DNA from: Agromyces sp. 3263 | GTDB taxonomy: Bacteria > Actinomycetota > Actinomycetes > Actinomycetales > Microbacteriaceae | Direction: 5' to 3' | Assembly: GCF_031456545.1 (NCBI RefSeq) | Contig: NZ_JAVDUV010000002.1 | Coordinates: 496,001-560,000, forward strand | DNA: 64,000 bases | Shown: in pieces, positions 1-8,504 of the stretch | How positions within the stretch are numbered: the first letter of the stretch is position 1 | How the letters are laid out: each line of letters starts with the position of its first letter | Notes under the pieces: generated by a model | The model's input: the letters and a program-made list of their open reading frames with translations, nothing else | What the model was told of the DNA's origin: nothing | The model's database searches: none | Translations under genes and position numbers: made by a program

Positions 1-333
1 ATCCGTGTTGAACCCCCGTCGCAGCCCATCGGCGAGCAGCACGGTGTTCGCCGCGTTCGTCAGCCGTGCGATCTCGTCGAGGTCGTCGAGCAGCGGCAGC
101 ACGTCCTGCTTGAGCGGCATCGTGAGCGACAGCCCGCGCCACGCGGCATCCCGCGTGTCGAGGAACCCGGCCAGCCCGGCGCCGTCCATCTCGACGGCGG
201 TGTACTCCCAGTCCAGGCCGAGCCTGGCATACGCCGCTCGGTGAAGGGCCGGGCTCCTCGAGTGCGAGATCGGCGACCCCAGGACGGCCAGCCGAGCCGC
301 GCGCGGCGCGCCACCTGCGCCGGGGTCACTCAC
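1..333 (-). CDS. aroE: Shikimate dehydrogenase, N-terminal part (runs off the left edge)
   Basis: This enzyme reduces 3-dehydroshikimate to shikimate with NADPH in the cytosolic shikimate pathway. Only the first 111 codons are present. The GTG start at 333 gives a family-typical N-terminus: GSPISHSRSP at residues 19-28 (substrate-binding loop), SLTMPLK at 69-75 with the catalytic Lys75, NAANTV at 93-98 with the substrate-binding Asn, and FNTD ending in the catalytic Asp111. The start overlaps the last 8 nt of mltG, so the two are probably translationally coupled. The gene closes the alaS-ruvX-mltG-aroE operon known from many actinobacteria. The NADP-binding Rossmann half lies outside the window. 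Confidence 0.9.
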   Translation of the reverse strand, partial: MSDPGAGGAPRAARLAVLGSPISHSRSPALHRAAYARLGLDWEYTAVEMDGAGLAGFLDTRDAAWRGLSLTMPLKQDVLPLLDDLDEIARLTNAANTVLLADGLRRGFNTD

Positions 334-1699
334 AGTAGGCCGCGTTCTCCTCGCTGGCGGCGCACCACTCCTGCAGCTGCGCGACCGCCGCCTCGTGCTC
401 CTCGACGGTCGTCGAGAACACCGTCTCGCCCGTGGCGAGGTTCACCGGGACGAAGAAGAGCCAGGTGCCCTCGGCGGGGTGGATCGCCGCGTTGATGGCG
501 ACGTCGCCGGGATTGCCGATCGGCCCGATCGGCAGTCCGGGGTTCGCGTAGGTGTTGTAGCGGTTGGAGGCGTCGGCGCGCTCGGCGTCGGTCGTCCACA
601 CGGTGTGCGTGTTGCCAGTGCCATAGGCGACCGTGGCATCCGATTCGAGATTCATGCCCTGGTCGAGGCGGTTCTGGAACACGCGGGCGACCTTCGGGAA
701 GTCCTCGGTGTTCGATCCCGCCTCGCGCTGCACGATCGAGGCCAGCACGATCGTCCTCCAGCGCTGGTCGGCGGGCACGCCGGCGGCGTCGAGCGCCTCG
801 AACTGGCGGTCGACGAGCGTCTGCAGCACACCATGGGCGTCGATGCCGGGATCGAGCGTGTACGTCGCCGGGAAGAGGAAGCCCTCGAGGTTGGTGGCCT
901 CCACGGGCAGCCCGTAGTTCGCGGGCGGCTCCGCCGCCGCGGCCTGGAGTTCCTCGATCGGGATGCCGGTTCCCTCCGCGATCGCGACGAGCACGTCGGG
1001 CAGCGCCGTGCCCTCTGGGATGACGAAGGTGTTCTCCAGCTTGTTGGCGGGGTCGGTCAGCGCATCCAGGGCCGCCTGCGCGCTCATCTGCTCGGCCAGC
1101 TGGTAGGCGCCCGGGTGGAACTCGGGCTCGGGCGACTGCTCGAGGAGCAGGTCGTAGAAGGCGTCGTAGGACGCGGTCACGCCCTCGTCGACGAGGTTCT
1201 CGGCGATGTCGGAGCCGGTCTCGCCGTCGTGGATCATGAAGACGACCTCGCCGGTTCCGGCGCCCGTGTAGTCGGCAGCGGGTGTGAACCGCTCGATCAG
1301 GGCGTTGATGGGCCCCTGCAGGAAGAAGACGGCGCCCGCGACGAGCGCGGCCACGATGACGAGTCCCACGAGGCATCCCCATGGGCCGCGGCGCCTCGGG
1401 TGCTCGGGCTCGTGCACCTCGTAGTCGGATGCCACGGCGCGGCGCTCCGCGCGCGACGGCTTGGCGGGCGCGAGCACCTCGGGCTCCGTCGCGGCGGCGC
1501 GACGCTGCTCGGCCTCGCGCGCTTCCCGACGGGTCATGGGACGGTCGGGCGCGGCCGCGATGTGCTCGGGCGAGGGCGGCTCCCCCGCGGAGCCCAGCTG
1601 GGGGCGCGTCGGGTCGACGTCGCCGGCGAGCAGCGCATGCCAGTCGACCGCGGCGCGATCCGTCGAGGATCCGTGCGGCTCCGAGGGGAACTGGGTCAC
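326..1699 (-). CDS. mltG: Endolytic peptidoglycan transglycosylase MltG
   Basis: MltG cleaves nascent glycan strands at the membrane and is thought to set strand length. The 457-aa protein has a charged, Pro/Ala-rich cytoplasmic N-terminus of about 105 residues, longer than in enterobacteria. One transmembrane helix follows at about 108-127, then a LysM-like segment and the YceG catalytic domain. The catalytic Glu is Glu326 in SIVQREA, and the family signature YNTY..GLPIGPIGNPG follows. The GTG start overlaps the ruvX stop (GTGA). The gene sits between ruvX and aroE in one operon. The long cytoplasmic tail is common in actinobacterial members and may contact divisome or elongation partners; that role is inference. 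Confidence 0.93.
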   Translation of the reverse strand: MTQFPSEPHGSSTDRAAVDWHALLAGDVDPTRPQLGSAGEPPSPEHIAAAPDRPMTRREAREAEQRRAAATEPEVLAPAKPSRAERRAVASDYEVHEPEHPRRRGPWGCLVGLVIVAALVAGAVFFLQGPINALIERFTPAADYTGAGTGEVVFMIHDGETGSDIAENLVDEGVTASYDAFYDLLLEQSPEPEFHPGAYQLAEQMSAQAALDALTDPANKLENTFVIPEGTALPDVLVAIAEGTGIPIEELQAAAAEPPANYGLPVEATNLEGFLFPATYTLDPGIDAHGVLQTLVDRQFEALDAAGVPADQRWRTIVLASIVQREAGSNTEDFPKVARVFQNRLDQGMNLESDATVAYGTGNTHTVWTTDAERADASNRYNTYANPGLPIGPIGNPGDVAINAAIHPAEGTWLFFVPVNLATGETVFSTTVEEHEAAVAQLQEWCAASEENAAYCE

Positions 1700-2172
1700 A
1701 GGGGGGACGACCCTTCGTCTGTCGTGAGCAGGCGTCCGGGCTCGGAACCCGAGGCCCGCTCGGCGTCGATGGCGTGTTGCAGAATGATAACGGCTGCGAC
1801 TTGGTCGACGATGGGACGCTGGCTGCGGCTCGACTTCCCAGTGGCTCGCAGGGCCTGCTGGGCGCTCACCGTCGAGAGCCGCTCATCCACCAGTCGTACA
1901 GGGACGCCGCCCGCGGCGAGACGCCCGGCGAAGCCGATCGCATCGTCGGTCGACGCCGTCGCCGCGCCCGAGAGCGAGAGCGGATTGCCGACCACGAGCT
2001 CGATGGCGCCGAATTCCTCGGCCAGCTCGAGGATCCGGCGCACGTCGGCATCGCCGTCAGCGGCGCGCGGGACCGTCTCGACCGGCACCGCCAGCAGACC
2101 GCCCGCGTCGCACCGCGCGACGCCGATGCGCGCCCGCCCGACGTCGATGCCGAGCCTCGCTCCCTGGCGCAT
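1696..2172 (-). CDS. ruvX: Putative pre-16S rRNA nuclease / Holliday junction resolvase-like YqgF
   Basis: This is a 158-aa RNase H-fold nuclease of the YqgF/RuvX family. Members process the 5' end of 16S rRNA, and Holliday-junction resolution has been proposed. The family motif GIDVG with the metal-binding Asp10 lies at the N-terminus. VVGNPLSLSG sits in the middle, and VDERLSTVSA, typical of the second and third metal-binding strands, follows. The ATG start lies 3 nt after the alaS stop and the stop overlaps the mltG GTG, so the gene is embedded in the alaS operon. Length is normal for the family. Confidence 0.93.
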   Translation of the reverse strand: MRQGARLGIDVGRARIGVARCDAGGLLAVPVETVPRAADGDADVRRILELAEEFGAIELVVGNPLSLSGAATASTDDAIGFAGRLAAGGVPVRLVDERLSTVSAQQALRATGKSSRSQRPIVDQVAAVIILQHAIDAERASGSEPGRLLTTDEGSSPL

Positions 2173-2175
2173 GGT

Positions 2176-4833
2176 CTACCTGGCGAGCTCGCGTCGCACG
2201 GCGTCGAGCGCGGCGGGGATCGCCGACACGTCGCTGCCGCCGCCCTGCGCGAGGTCGGGCTTGCCACCGCCACCGCCGCCGAGCACCGCGGCCATCGCCT
2301 TCGCGAGCGCGCCCGCGTTCGCCCCCGCCTCGCGGGCTGCGGGCGAGGTGGCGACGATCGCGACCGGCTTGCCACCGACCTCGGCCGTGAGTGCCACCAC
2401 GGATGCCGCGTCGCCGAGCCTCCCGCGCACGGCGGTCGCGAGCGACCGCACCTCGTCGCCCGAGCCGAGCTGCCCCACGTGCTCGGCCACGACGAGGACG
2501 TCGCCGGACCGCACCGCGTTGGCCGCGAGGGCCGGGACGCGGTCGCCGAGCGCCTTCGCCTCGAACTGGGCGATGCGCTTCTCGGCTGCCTTGAGGCTCG
2601 CGACGAGCTCGCCCACCCGGTCGACGAGCTGTTCGGGGCGCGTCTTCAGGTTGGCGGTGAGCTCGGACACGAGCGCGCGCTCGGCCGCGAACCGGCGGAA
2701 CGCGTCCATGCCGACGAGCGACTCGACGCGCCGGTTCGAGGCGCCGACGGACGACTCGCCGACGATGTTGATCATGCCGACCTCGGAGCTCGTGGACACG
2801 TGGGTGCCCGCGCAGAGCTCCCTCGACCACGGCCCACCGATGTCGACGACGCGCACGACGTCGCCGTACTTCTCACCGAACAGTGCCATCGCCCCGAGGC
2901 TCTTCGCCTCGTCGAGCGGCATCTCGCGGGTGACGACCTGCAGGTTGTCGCGGATGGCGTTGTTGGAGATCTCCTCGATCTCGCTGCGCGTCTCAGAAGA
3001 CAGCGCCGAGTTCCAGCCGTAGTCGAGGCGCAGGTAGCCCGCCTTGTTGTAGGAACCGGACTGGTGGGCGTTCGGCCCGAGGACCTGACGGAGCGCGGCG
3101 TGCACGAGGTGCGTGCCCGAGTGCGCCTGCGTCGCGCCGCGGCGGTAGTCCTCGTCGACGAGCGTGGTCGCGGGCACGCCCACGCCGACCTCGCCGGAGG
3201 TGACCTTCACCGTGTGGCTGATGAGGCCCTTGACCGGCTTCTGCACGTCGAGGACCTCGAGCTCGTAGCCGTCGCCGACGATGCGGCCCTGGTCGGGTGC
3301 CTGACCGCCGGACTCCGCGTAGAGGGACGTCTCGCCCAGGATGACCTCGGCGGTCTGCCCTGCGGTCGCGACCGGCACGGGCCGCCCGTCGACGAGGAGG
3401 CCGAGCACCGTGGACTCCGTGGTCAGCTCGGTGTACCCGGTGAAGATCGTCTCGCCCTTGGCGCGGAACTCGCCGTACACCGAGAGGTCGGCGAGCACCT
3501 TCTTCTTGGACTTCGCGTCGGCCTTCGCCCGGGTGCGCTGCGCCGTCATGAGCTCGTCGAAGGCGACCCGGTCGACCGCGAGGCCCGCCTCGTCGGCCAT
3601 CTCGAGCGTGAGCTCGATCGGGAACCCATACGTGTCGTGCAGCAGGAAGGCAGTGTCGCCCGCGAGCTCCGCCCGGCCCGACTGCTTCGTCGAGGCGACG
3701 GCCACGTCGAGGATCGAGGTGCCCGCCGCCAGCGTGCGCAGGAAGGTCTCCTCCTCGCCGAGCGCGAGCTGCTCGATGTGCGCGTAGTCGCGCGCGACCT
3801 CGGGATACGCCGCCTTCATCGCGTCCCGCGACGCCGCGAACAGCTCACGGAACGTCGGGCCCTCGACGCCGAGCAGTCGCATCGCACGGATGCTGCGGCG
3901 CAGCAGTCGGCGCAGGATGTAGCCGCGACCCTCGTTCGACGGGCTCACCCCGTCGCTCATGAGCATGAGCGACGAGCGGATGTGGTCGGCGATGACCCGC
4001 ATGCGGACGTCGTCCTCGTGGTCGGCGCCATACGCGCGACCCGACAGCTCCGCGGCACGATCGAGCACCGGGCGGACCTGGTCGATCTCGTACATGTTCT
4101 CGACGCCCTGCTTGATGAAGGCGACGCGCTCGAGGCCCATGCCGGTGTCGATGTTCTTCTTCGGCAGCTCACGGACGATGCGGAAGTCGGTCTTCGACTT
4201 CACGTCGTCGATGAGGTACTGCATGAAGACGAGATTCCAGATCTCGACGTAGCGGTCGTCGTCGGTCGCCGGACCGCCGTCGATGCCGTACGCGGGGCCG
4301 CGGTCGAAGAAGATCTCGGAGCACGGTCCGGCGGGGCCGGGCTGCCCGGTGTGCCAGTAGTTCGTGTCCTTGTCGAGGCGCTGGATCCGCTCCTCGGGGA
4401 GCCCCGCGACCTTCTTCCAGAGCTCGATGGCCTCGTCGTCGTCCTTGTAGACGGTGACCCAGAGGTCTTCCGGGGCGAAGCCGTAGCCGCCGTCGGCCTC
4501 GGGCGTGGTGAGCAGCTCCCACGCCATGCTGATGGCGCCCTCCTTGAAGTAGTCGCCGAACGAGAAGTTGCCGTTCATCTGGAAGAACGTGCCGTGGCGG
4601 GGCGTCTTGCCGACTTCCTCGATGTCGTTCGTGCGGATGCACTTCTGCACGCTCGTGGCGCGCGGATAGGGCGAGGGCACCAGGCCGGTGAGGTACGGCA
4701 CGAACGGCACCATGCCGGCGACGGTGAACAGCAGCGTGGGATCGTCGGACACGAGTGACGCCGAGGGCACGACCGTGTGGCCGCGCGCGGCGAAGAAGTC
4801 CAGCCAGCGCTGGCGGATGTCTGCAGTCTGCAT
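2176..4833 (-). CDS. alaS: Alanyl-tRNA synthetase
   Basis: This class II synthetase charges tRNA-Ala and edits Ser/Gly misacylation. The ATG at 4833 gives 885 aa starting MQTADIRQRWLDFF, the expected length and N-terminus; the open frame upstream has no family resemblance. The aminoacylation core is N-terminal. The editing domain carries the zinc site H571-x3-H575 (HSGTH) and C674-x3-H678 (CAGTH). A C-terminal C-Ala/DHHA1-like region ends in Gly/Ala-rich sequence. It is the first gene of the alaS-ruvX-mltG-aroE operon. A GC-rich inverted repeat precedes the start but no clear regulatory leader is seen. Confidence 0.97.
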   Translation of the reverse strand: MQTADIRQRWLDFFAARGHTVVPSASLVSDDPTLLFTVAGMVPFVPYLTGLVPSPYPRATSVQKCIRTNDIEEVGKTPRHGTFFQMNGNFSFGDYFKEGAISMAWELLTTPEADGGYGFAPEDLWVTVYKDDDEAIELWKKVAGLPEERIQRLDKDTNYWHTGQPGPAGPCSEIFFDRGPAYGIDGGPATDDDRYVEIWNLVFMQYLIDDVKSKTDFRIVRELPKKNIDTGMGLERVAFIKQGVENMYEIDQVRPVLDRAAELSGRAYGADHEDDVRMRVIADHIRSSLMLMSDGVSPSNEGRGYILRRLLRRSIRAMRLLGVEGPTFRELFAASRDAMKAAYPEVARDYAHIEQLALGEEETFLRTLAAGTSILDVAVASTKQSGRAELAGDTAFLLHDTYGFPIELTLEMADEAGLAVDRVAFDELMTAQRTRAKADAKSKKKVLADLSVYGEFRAKGETIFTGYTELTTESTVLGLLVDGRPVPVATAGQTAEVILGETSLYAESGGQAPDQGRIVGDGYELEVLDVQKPVKGLISHTVKVTSGEVGVGVPATTLVDEDYRRGATQAHSGTHLVHAALRQVLGPNAHQSGSYNKAGYLRLDYGWNSALSSETRSEIEEISNNAIRDNLQVVTREMPLDEAKSLGAMALFGEKYGDVVRVVDIGGPWSRELCAGTHVSTSSEVGMINIVGESSVGASNRRVESLVGMDAFRRFAAERALVSELTANLKTRPEQLVDRVGELVASLKAAEKRIAQFEAKALGDRVPALAANAVRSGDVLVVAEHVGQLGSGDEVRSLATAVRGRLGDAASVVALTAEVGGKPVAIVATSPAAREAGANAGALAKAMAAVLGGGGGGKPDLAQGGGSDVSAIPAALDAVRRELAR

Positions 4834-4885
4834 GGTTCCGTTCTGGTTCAGCGGCCGTGCGGCCGCGCTGAGTCGAGGAGCCGGA

Positions 4886-5086
4886 TCAGCGTGCGGCGGG
4901 CGCGTCGCCCGCGGCGCGCAGCTCGGCATCGCGCTCGTGGTAGCCCTCGGCGATCGCCTTGCCGAAGGCCCTGGCCTTGGCGTCGACCGACGAGAAGAAC
5001 TCGCGGCCCTGTGCGGTCTGGTTGACCTGGTGGGCGGCCACGAAGCCCGCAGCGACGCCGACGGCGAACCACACGATGCTCTTCAC
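4886..5086 (-). CDS. Small single-pass membrane protein of unknown function
   Basis: This predicted 66-aa protein has a transmembrane or amphipathic N-terminal helix (about residues 3-19, KSIVWFAVGVAAGFVAAH). A short charged helical tail ends in Ala/Arg. The GTG at 5086 was chosen because AGAGGGAGC lies 5-6 nt upstream; an in-frame ATG further upstream has no comparable ribosome site. It lies between rpsD and alaS on the same strand, a position where other Microbacteriaceae also carry a short hypothetical gene. I do not recognise a domain, and nothing in the sequence points to a specific role. Confidence 0.7.
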   Translation of the reverse strand: MKSIVWFAVGVAAGFVAAHQVNQTAQGREFFSSVDAKARAFGKAIAEGYHERDAELRAAGDAPAAR

Positions 5087-5178
5087 GAAGTGCTCCCTCT
5101 GACCGATCTCGCCGCGCGAGTCCCGCCCGGCACGCATCCTGACATTCTAGTGCGGTCGGATGCCCCGGGAGACGGAAC

Positions 5179-5207
5179 GGGGGCCGCGGGAAACCCCCGC
5201 GACCCCC
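5179..5207 (-). terminator. Rho-independent-type terminator after rpsD
   Basis: A 12-bp GC-rich inverted repeat with one G.T-compatible mismatch and a 5-nt loop lies 19 nt beyond the rpsD stop. The loop reads GGTTT on the minus strand. There is no long T tract, as is common in actinobacteria. Confidence 0.6.
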
Positions 5208-5225
5208 GGTCCGAATGCAAGCTGC

Positions 5226-5849
5226 TCAGCGAGCGGCGTAGTACTCGACGACGAGCTGGACGTCACAGGTCACGGGCACCTCGGCGCGCTTGGGGCGACG
5301 CAGGAGCTGGGCCTGGAGCGTGTCGAGCTCGACCTCGAGGTAGCCGGGGAGCTTGGGGAGCACGTCGACGTGACCGCCGGCCGCGGCGACCTGGAAGGGC
5401 TCGGTGCCCTCGGAGCGCTGCTTGACGCCGATGGTCTGGCCCGGCTTCACGCGGAACGAGGGGCGGTCGACGATCTGGCCGTCGACGAGGATGTGACGGT
5501 GCACGACGAACTGGCGGGCCTGCGCGATGGTGCGGGCGAAGCCGGCGCGGAGCACGAGGGCGTCGAGGCGCATCTCGAGCAGCTCGACCAGGTTCTCACC
5601 GGTCAGGCCGTCGGTGCGGCGAGCCTCGTTGAACGCGATGCGGAGCTGCTTCTCGCGGATGCCGTACTGGGCGCGGAGACGCTGCTTCTCGCGGAGGCGC
5701 ACGGCGTAGTCGGAGTCCTGCTTGCGCTTGGTGCGTCCGTGCTCACCGGGTGCGTAGGGGCGCTTCTCCATGTACTTGGCGGCCTTCGGGGTGAGGGCGA
5801 CGCCGAGCGCACGGGAGAGGCGGGTCTTGCTGCGTGACTGGTTCGACAC
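5226..5849 (-). CDS. rpsD: 30S ribosomal protein S4
   Basis: This 207-aa primary 16S rRNA-binding protein nucleates 30S assembly at the 5' domain. The S4 N-terminal domain and the C-terminal S4 RNA-binding fold (about residues 95-160) are present. The sequence lacks the N-terminal zinc-binding Cys cluster, so it is the Cys-free paralogue type. The start is GTG, with AAAGGA about 7 nt upstream. It stands alone between rarA and the small membrane gene rather than in an alpha operon, which is usual in Microbacteriaceae. A hairpin terminator follows. Confidence 0.97.
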   Translation of the reverse strand: MSNQSRSKTRLSRALGVALTPKAAKYMEKRPYAPGEHGRTKRKQDSDYAVRLREKQRLRAQYGIREKQLRIAFNEARRTDGLTGENLVELLEMRLDALVLRAGFARTIAQARQFVVHRHILVDGQIVDRPSFRVKPGQTIGVKQRSEGTEPFQVAAAGGHVDVLPKLPGYLEVELDTLQAQLLRRPKRAEVPVTCDVQLVVEYYAAR

Positions 5850-6011
5850 GAATGTCCTTTCGGAAGAATCTCAAGTGAACTCGCGGCGCGTTCGTGCGCC
5901 GGAAGTCTGTGTCAGAGGGATTCGCCAAGGGTGGATCGGCTACAGATCGCACCCGTTCGCCGGTGACTCCCTCGCAGCCGCGCTCGGGAATCTGGCTTCA
6001 GGCCGAGGGAT

Positions 6012-6017
6012 ATGCTA
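6012..6017 (-). promoter_or_regulatory. Candidate -10 element for rpsD
   Basis: TAGCAT on the minus strand sits in the 194-nt gap between rarA and rpsD, about 160 nt before the start codon. No convincing -35 is visible, so the call is weak. The long untranslated leader would leave room for autoregulation, but no fold was identified. Confidence 0.25.
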
Positions 6018-6043
6018 TCACGCCCGGCCTCGGAGGCCCGACG

Positions 6044-7465
6044 TCAGCGTTCGCCGCGCACGATGCGGCGCAGCTTCGCCAGCCGTGCCGACACCTCGCG
6101 CTCGTTTCCGTGCTCGGTCGGCTGGTAGTAGGTGGCGCCGCGCAGTTCTGCGGGCAGGTACTCCTGCTGCACGACGCCGATCGCGTCGTCATGCGGATAG
6201 ACGTAGCCCTTGCCGTGGCCGAGTCGCTTCGCCCCGGGGTAATGGGCGTCGCGGAGGTGCTTGGGGACGCGCCCGGCGCGACCCTCGCGCACGTCGGCGA
6301 TCGCGCGGTCGATGCCGAGGTAGGCGGCATTCGACTTCGGCGCGGTCGCGAGGTGCACCACGGCCTGCGCGAGCGGGATCCGCCCCTCTGGCATGCCGAT
6401 GTACTGCACGGCGTCGGCCGCCGACACGGCCACGCCGAGCGCAGTGGGGTCGGCCATGCCGATGTCCTCCGAGGCGAGCACGATGATGCGGCGGGCGATG
6501 AACCGGGGATCCTCGCCGGCCTCGATCATGCGCGCGAGGTAGTGCAGCGCCGCGTCGACGTCGCTGCCCCGGACGGACTTGATGAAGGCGCTGATGACGT
6601 CGTAGTGCTCGTCGCCGTTGCGGTCGTAGCGGAGCAGTGCACGGTCGACGGCGCGAGCCACGACGTCGGCCGTGATCAGCGGCTTGGTCGGCGTCGCGGC
6701 ATCCGCTGCCTCGGGGTCGTCGACGTCGCCGTCTGCGTCGGTGACGTCGACGGCATCGGGATCGCCATCGCCCGCGGTCGTGGTCATCTGCGCGGCCGCG
6801 ACGGATGCCGCCTCGAGGGCGGTGAGCGCACGGCGCGCGTCGCCCGAGGCCAGCCGGATGATCGCCGCGCGCGCCTCGGGGTCGAGCTCGACGGCGCCCG
6901 CGAGGCCACGCGGATCGGCGACGGCTCGGTCGACAAGCACGCCGAGGTCGTCATCGGTCAGCAGTTCGAGCGTCAGCAGGAGCGACCGCGACAGCAGCGG
7001 CGAGATGACGGAGAACGACGGGTTCTCGGTCGTCGCTGCCACGAGGATGACCCAGCCGTTCTCGACGCCGGGCAGCAGCGCGTCCTGCTGCGCCTTGGTG
7101 AAGCGGTGGATCTCGTCGAGGAAGAGCACCGTGGAGAGGCCGTAGAGGTCGCGGCTCGCCCGCGCCTCCTCCATGACCTGTCGCACGTCGCGCACGCCGG
7201 CCGTGACCGCGGAGAGCTCGACGAACTTGCGCCCCGACGAGCGGGCGATGGCCTGCGCGAGCGTGGTCTTGCCCGTGCCGGGCGGACCCCACAGGATCAC
7301 CGAGACCGAGCCGGACTCCCCCGTGCGGTCCCCGGCGAGGGCCACGAGCGGCGAGCCGGGCGTGAGCAGGTGGCGCTGCCCCGCCACCTCGTCGAGGCTC
7401 GTCGGCCGCATGCGCACGGCGAGCGGCGTCGCGCCGGAGCGCAGCCCCGGGCTGGAGTCCACCAT
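6044..7465 (-). CDS. rarA: Replication-associated recombination protein A (AAA+ ATPase)
   Basis: RarA/MgsA acts at stalled replication forks and is related to clamp loaders. The 473-aa product shows [12 protein letters not shown] near the N-terminus, Walker A GPPGTGKT (60-67), Walker B LFLDEIH (about 114-120) and a C-terminal tetramerisation region rich in GMPEGR-type motifs. An Asp/Ala-rich insertion at about 229-260 lies between the AAA+ lid and the C-terminal domain and is longer than in most relatives. The start was placed at ATG 7465; a GTG one codon later has a better-spaced GAGGG. It reads away from the divergent cyclophilin gene. Confidence 0.93.
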   Translation of the reverse strand: MVDSSPGLRSGATPLAVRMRPTSLDEVAGQRHLLTPGSPLVALAGDRTGESGSVSVILWGPPGTGKTTLAQAIARSSGRKFVELSAVTAGVRDVRQVMEEARASRDLYGLSTVLFLDEIHRFTKAQQDALLPGVENGWVILVAATTENPSFSVISPLLSRSLLLTLELLTDDDLGVLVDRAVADPRGLAGAVELDPEARAAIIRLASGDARRALTALEAASVAAAQMTTTAGDGDPDAVDVTDADGDVDDPEAADAATPTKPLITADVVARAVDRALLRYDRNGDEHYDVISAFIKSVRGSDVDAALHYLARMIEAGEDPRFIARRIIVLASEDIGMADPTALGVAVSAADAVQYIGMPEGRIPLAQAVVHLATAPKSNAAYLGIDRAIADVREGRAGRVPKHLRDAHYPGAKRLGHGKGYVYPHDDAIGVVQQEYLPAELRGATYYQPTEHGNEREVSARLAKLRRIVRGER

Positions 7466-7601
7466 GCCCTCAAGCGTAGCCGCGGCATCCGACAGCGAGG
7501 GCGGCGCCCGGCGGGCGGCGGACCGCATCGAACGCAGCGATTGGTGCCGACCGCGGCGGGTGCGTAGAGTCGGCTCGCAGGAGTCCCGAGAAGGAGCATG
7601 C

Positions 7602-8393
7602 GTGGCATCGAACGACCGTCAGGCGCGTGAGGAACGTGCGCGCCTCCGCACGTACCAGGCCCGCCAGGAAGTGCACGTCCGCAAGCAGCGCCGCCGCACG
7701 AGGGACAACGTCATCGCCGTGATCGCGCTCGTGGTGGTGCTCACGCTCGCCACCGCCGCCCAGCTGTTCTACTTCAGCGGCGGACCGGGGGCGCCGGCCG
7801 CCGCGCCGACGCCCACGGCGACGCCGACCCCCGAGGCGACCGCGCCGGCCGGCGAGAACCAGGGCGACGTCCCCTCGGCCGACCTCGCCGAGGGTCGCAC
7901 GTGGACGGGCACCCTCACCCTCAACGACATCCCGCTCGGCGTCGAGCTCGATGGCGCCGCGGCACCCCAGGCCGTCTCCAGCGAGATCAGCCTGATCCAG
8001 TCGGGCTTCTACGACGGCACCAGCTGCCACCGCCTGACGCGTGAGAACATCTGGGTGCTGCAGTGCGGCGACCCCGCGGGCGACGGCACCGGCGGCCCCG
8101 GGTACAGCTACGGTCCCGTCGAGAACGCCCCGGCCGACGGCGTCTACCCCGCCGGTACCATCGCGATGGCGCGCCAGCAGCAGAACGGGTACAGCCAGGG
8201 CAGCCAGTTCTTCATCGTCTATGAAGACACCACGCTCACGCCCGACGAGGCCGGCGGGTACACCGTCGTCGGCCAGGTCACGAGCGGGCTCGACCAGCTC
8301 AAGGCGGGCGTCACCGACGCCGGCACCGCCGACGGCGGCACCGACGGCACGCCCGCGGTGCCCGTGACGATCACCGGGTTCACGATCCAGTGA
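7602..8393 (+). CDS. Membrane-anchored cyclophilin-type peptidyl-prolyl isomerase
   Basis: This enzyme catalyses cis-trans isomerisation of Xaa-Pro bonds, here probably outside the membrane. The GTG at 7602 follows AAGGAG by 5 nt and gives 263 aa. A basic N-terminus of about 35 residues is followed by one transmembrane helix (about 37-57). A Pro/Ala/Thr linker then leads to the cyclophilin domain from about residue 98. SCHRLT with the active-site Arg144 and GSQFFI (200-205) are present. The gene is divergent from rarA and upstream of a DUF349 gene. The arrangement fits a cell-envelope folding factor; its substrates are not known from sequence. Confidence 0.9.
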   Translation: MASNDRQAREERARLRTYQARQEVHVRKQRRRTRDNVIAVIALVVVLTLATAAQLFYFSGGPGAPAAAPTPTATPTPEATAPAGENQGDVPSADLAEGRTWTGTLTLNDIPLGVELDGAAAPQAVSSEISLIQSGFYDGTSCHRLTRENIWVLQCGDPAGDGTGGPGYSYGPVENAPADGVYPAGTIAMARQQQNGYSQGSQFFIVYEDTTLTPDEAGGYTVVGQVTSGLDQLKAGVTDAGTADGGTDGTPAVPVTITGFTIQ

Positions 8394-8504
8394 CGTGGGG
8401 CGCCGCCGACGCGCGGTGCACGGCACCGCCCTCGAGCGGTGCAATAGGCTTGATGCCGTCATCGCCGCCCAGTGGGCGGCATCCGACCACGACAGGGTGA
8501 GGCC

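Noticed and set aside
395..3022. Open frame of 875 codons on the plus strand
   Set aside because: Antisense to mltG, ruvX and alaS, low-complexity Arg/Gly/Ala composition, no ribosome site.
1381..4758. Open frame of 1125 codons on the plus strand across alaS, ruvX and mltG
   Set aside because: It is antisense to genes with clear catalytic motifs, consists mostly of Arg/Ala/Gly/His as expected from high-GC reverse frames, and has no domain resemblance.
4850..4871. GC-rich inverted repeat before alaS as a regulatory leader
   Set aside because: Short GGCCGC-type symmetry common in this composition; no antiterminator or T-box elements are visible.
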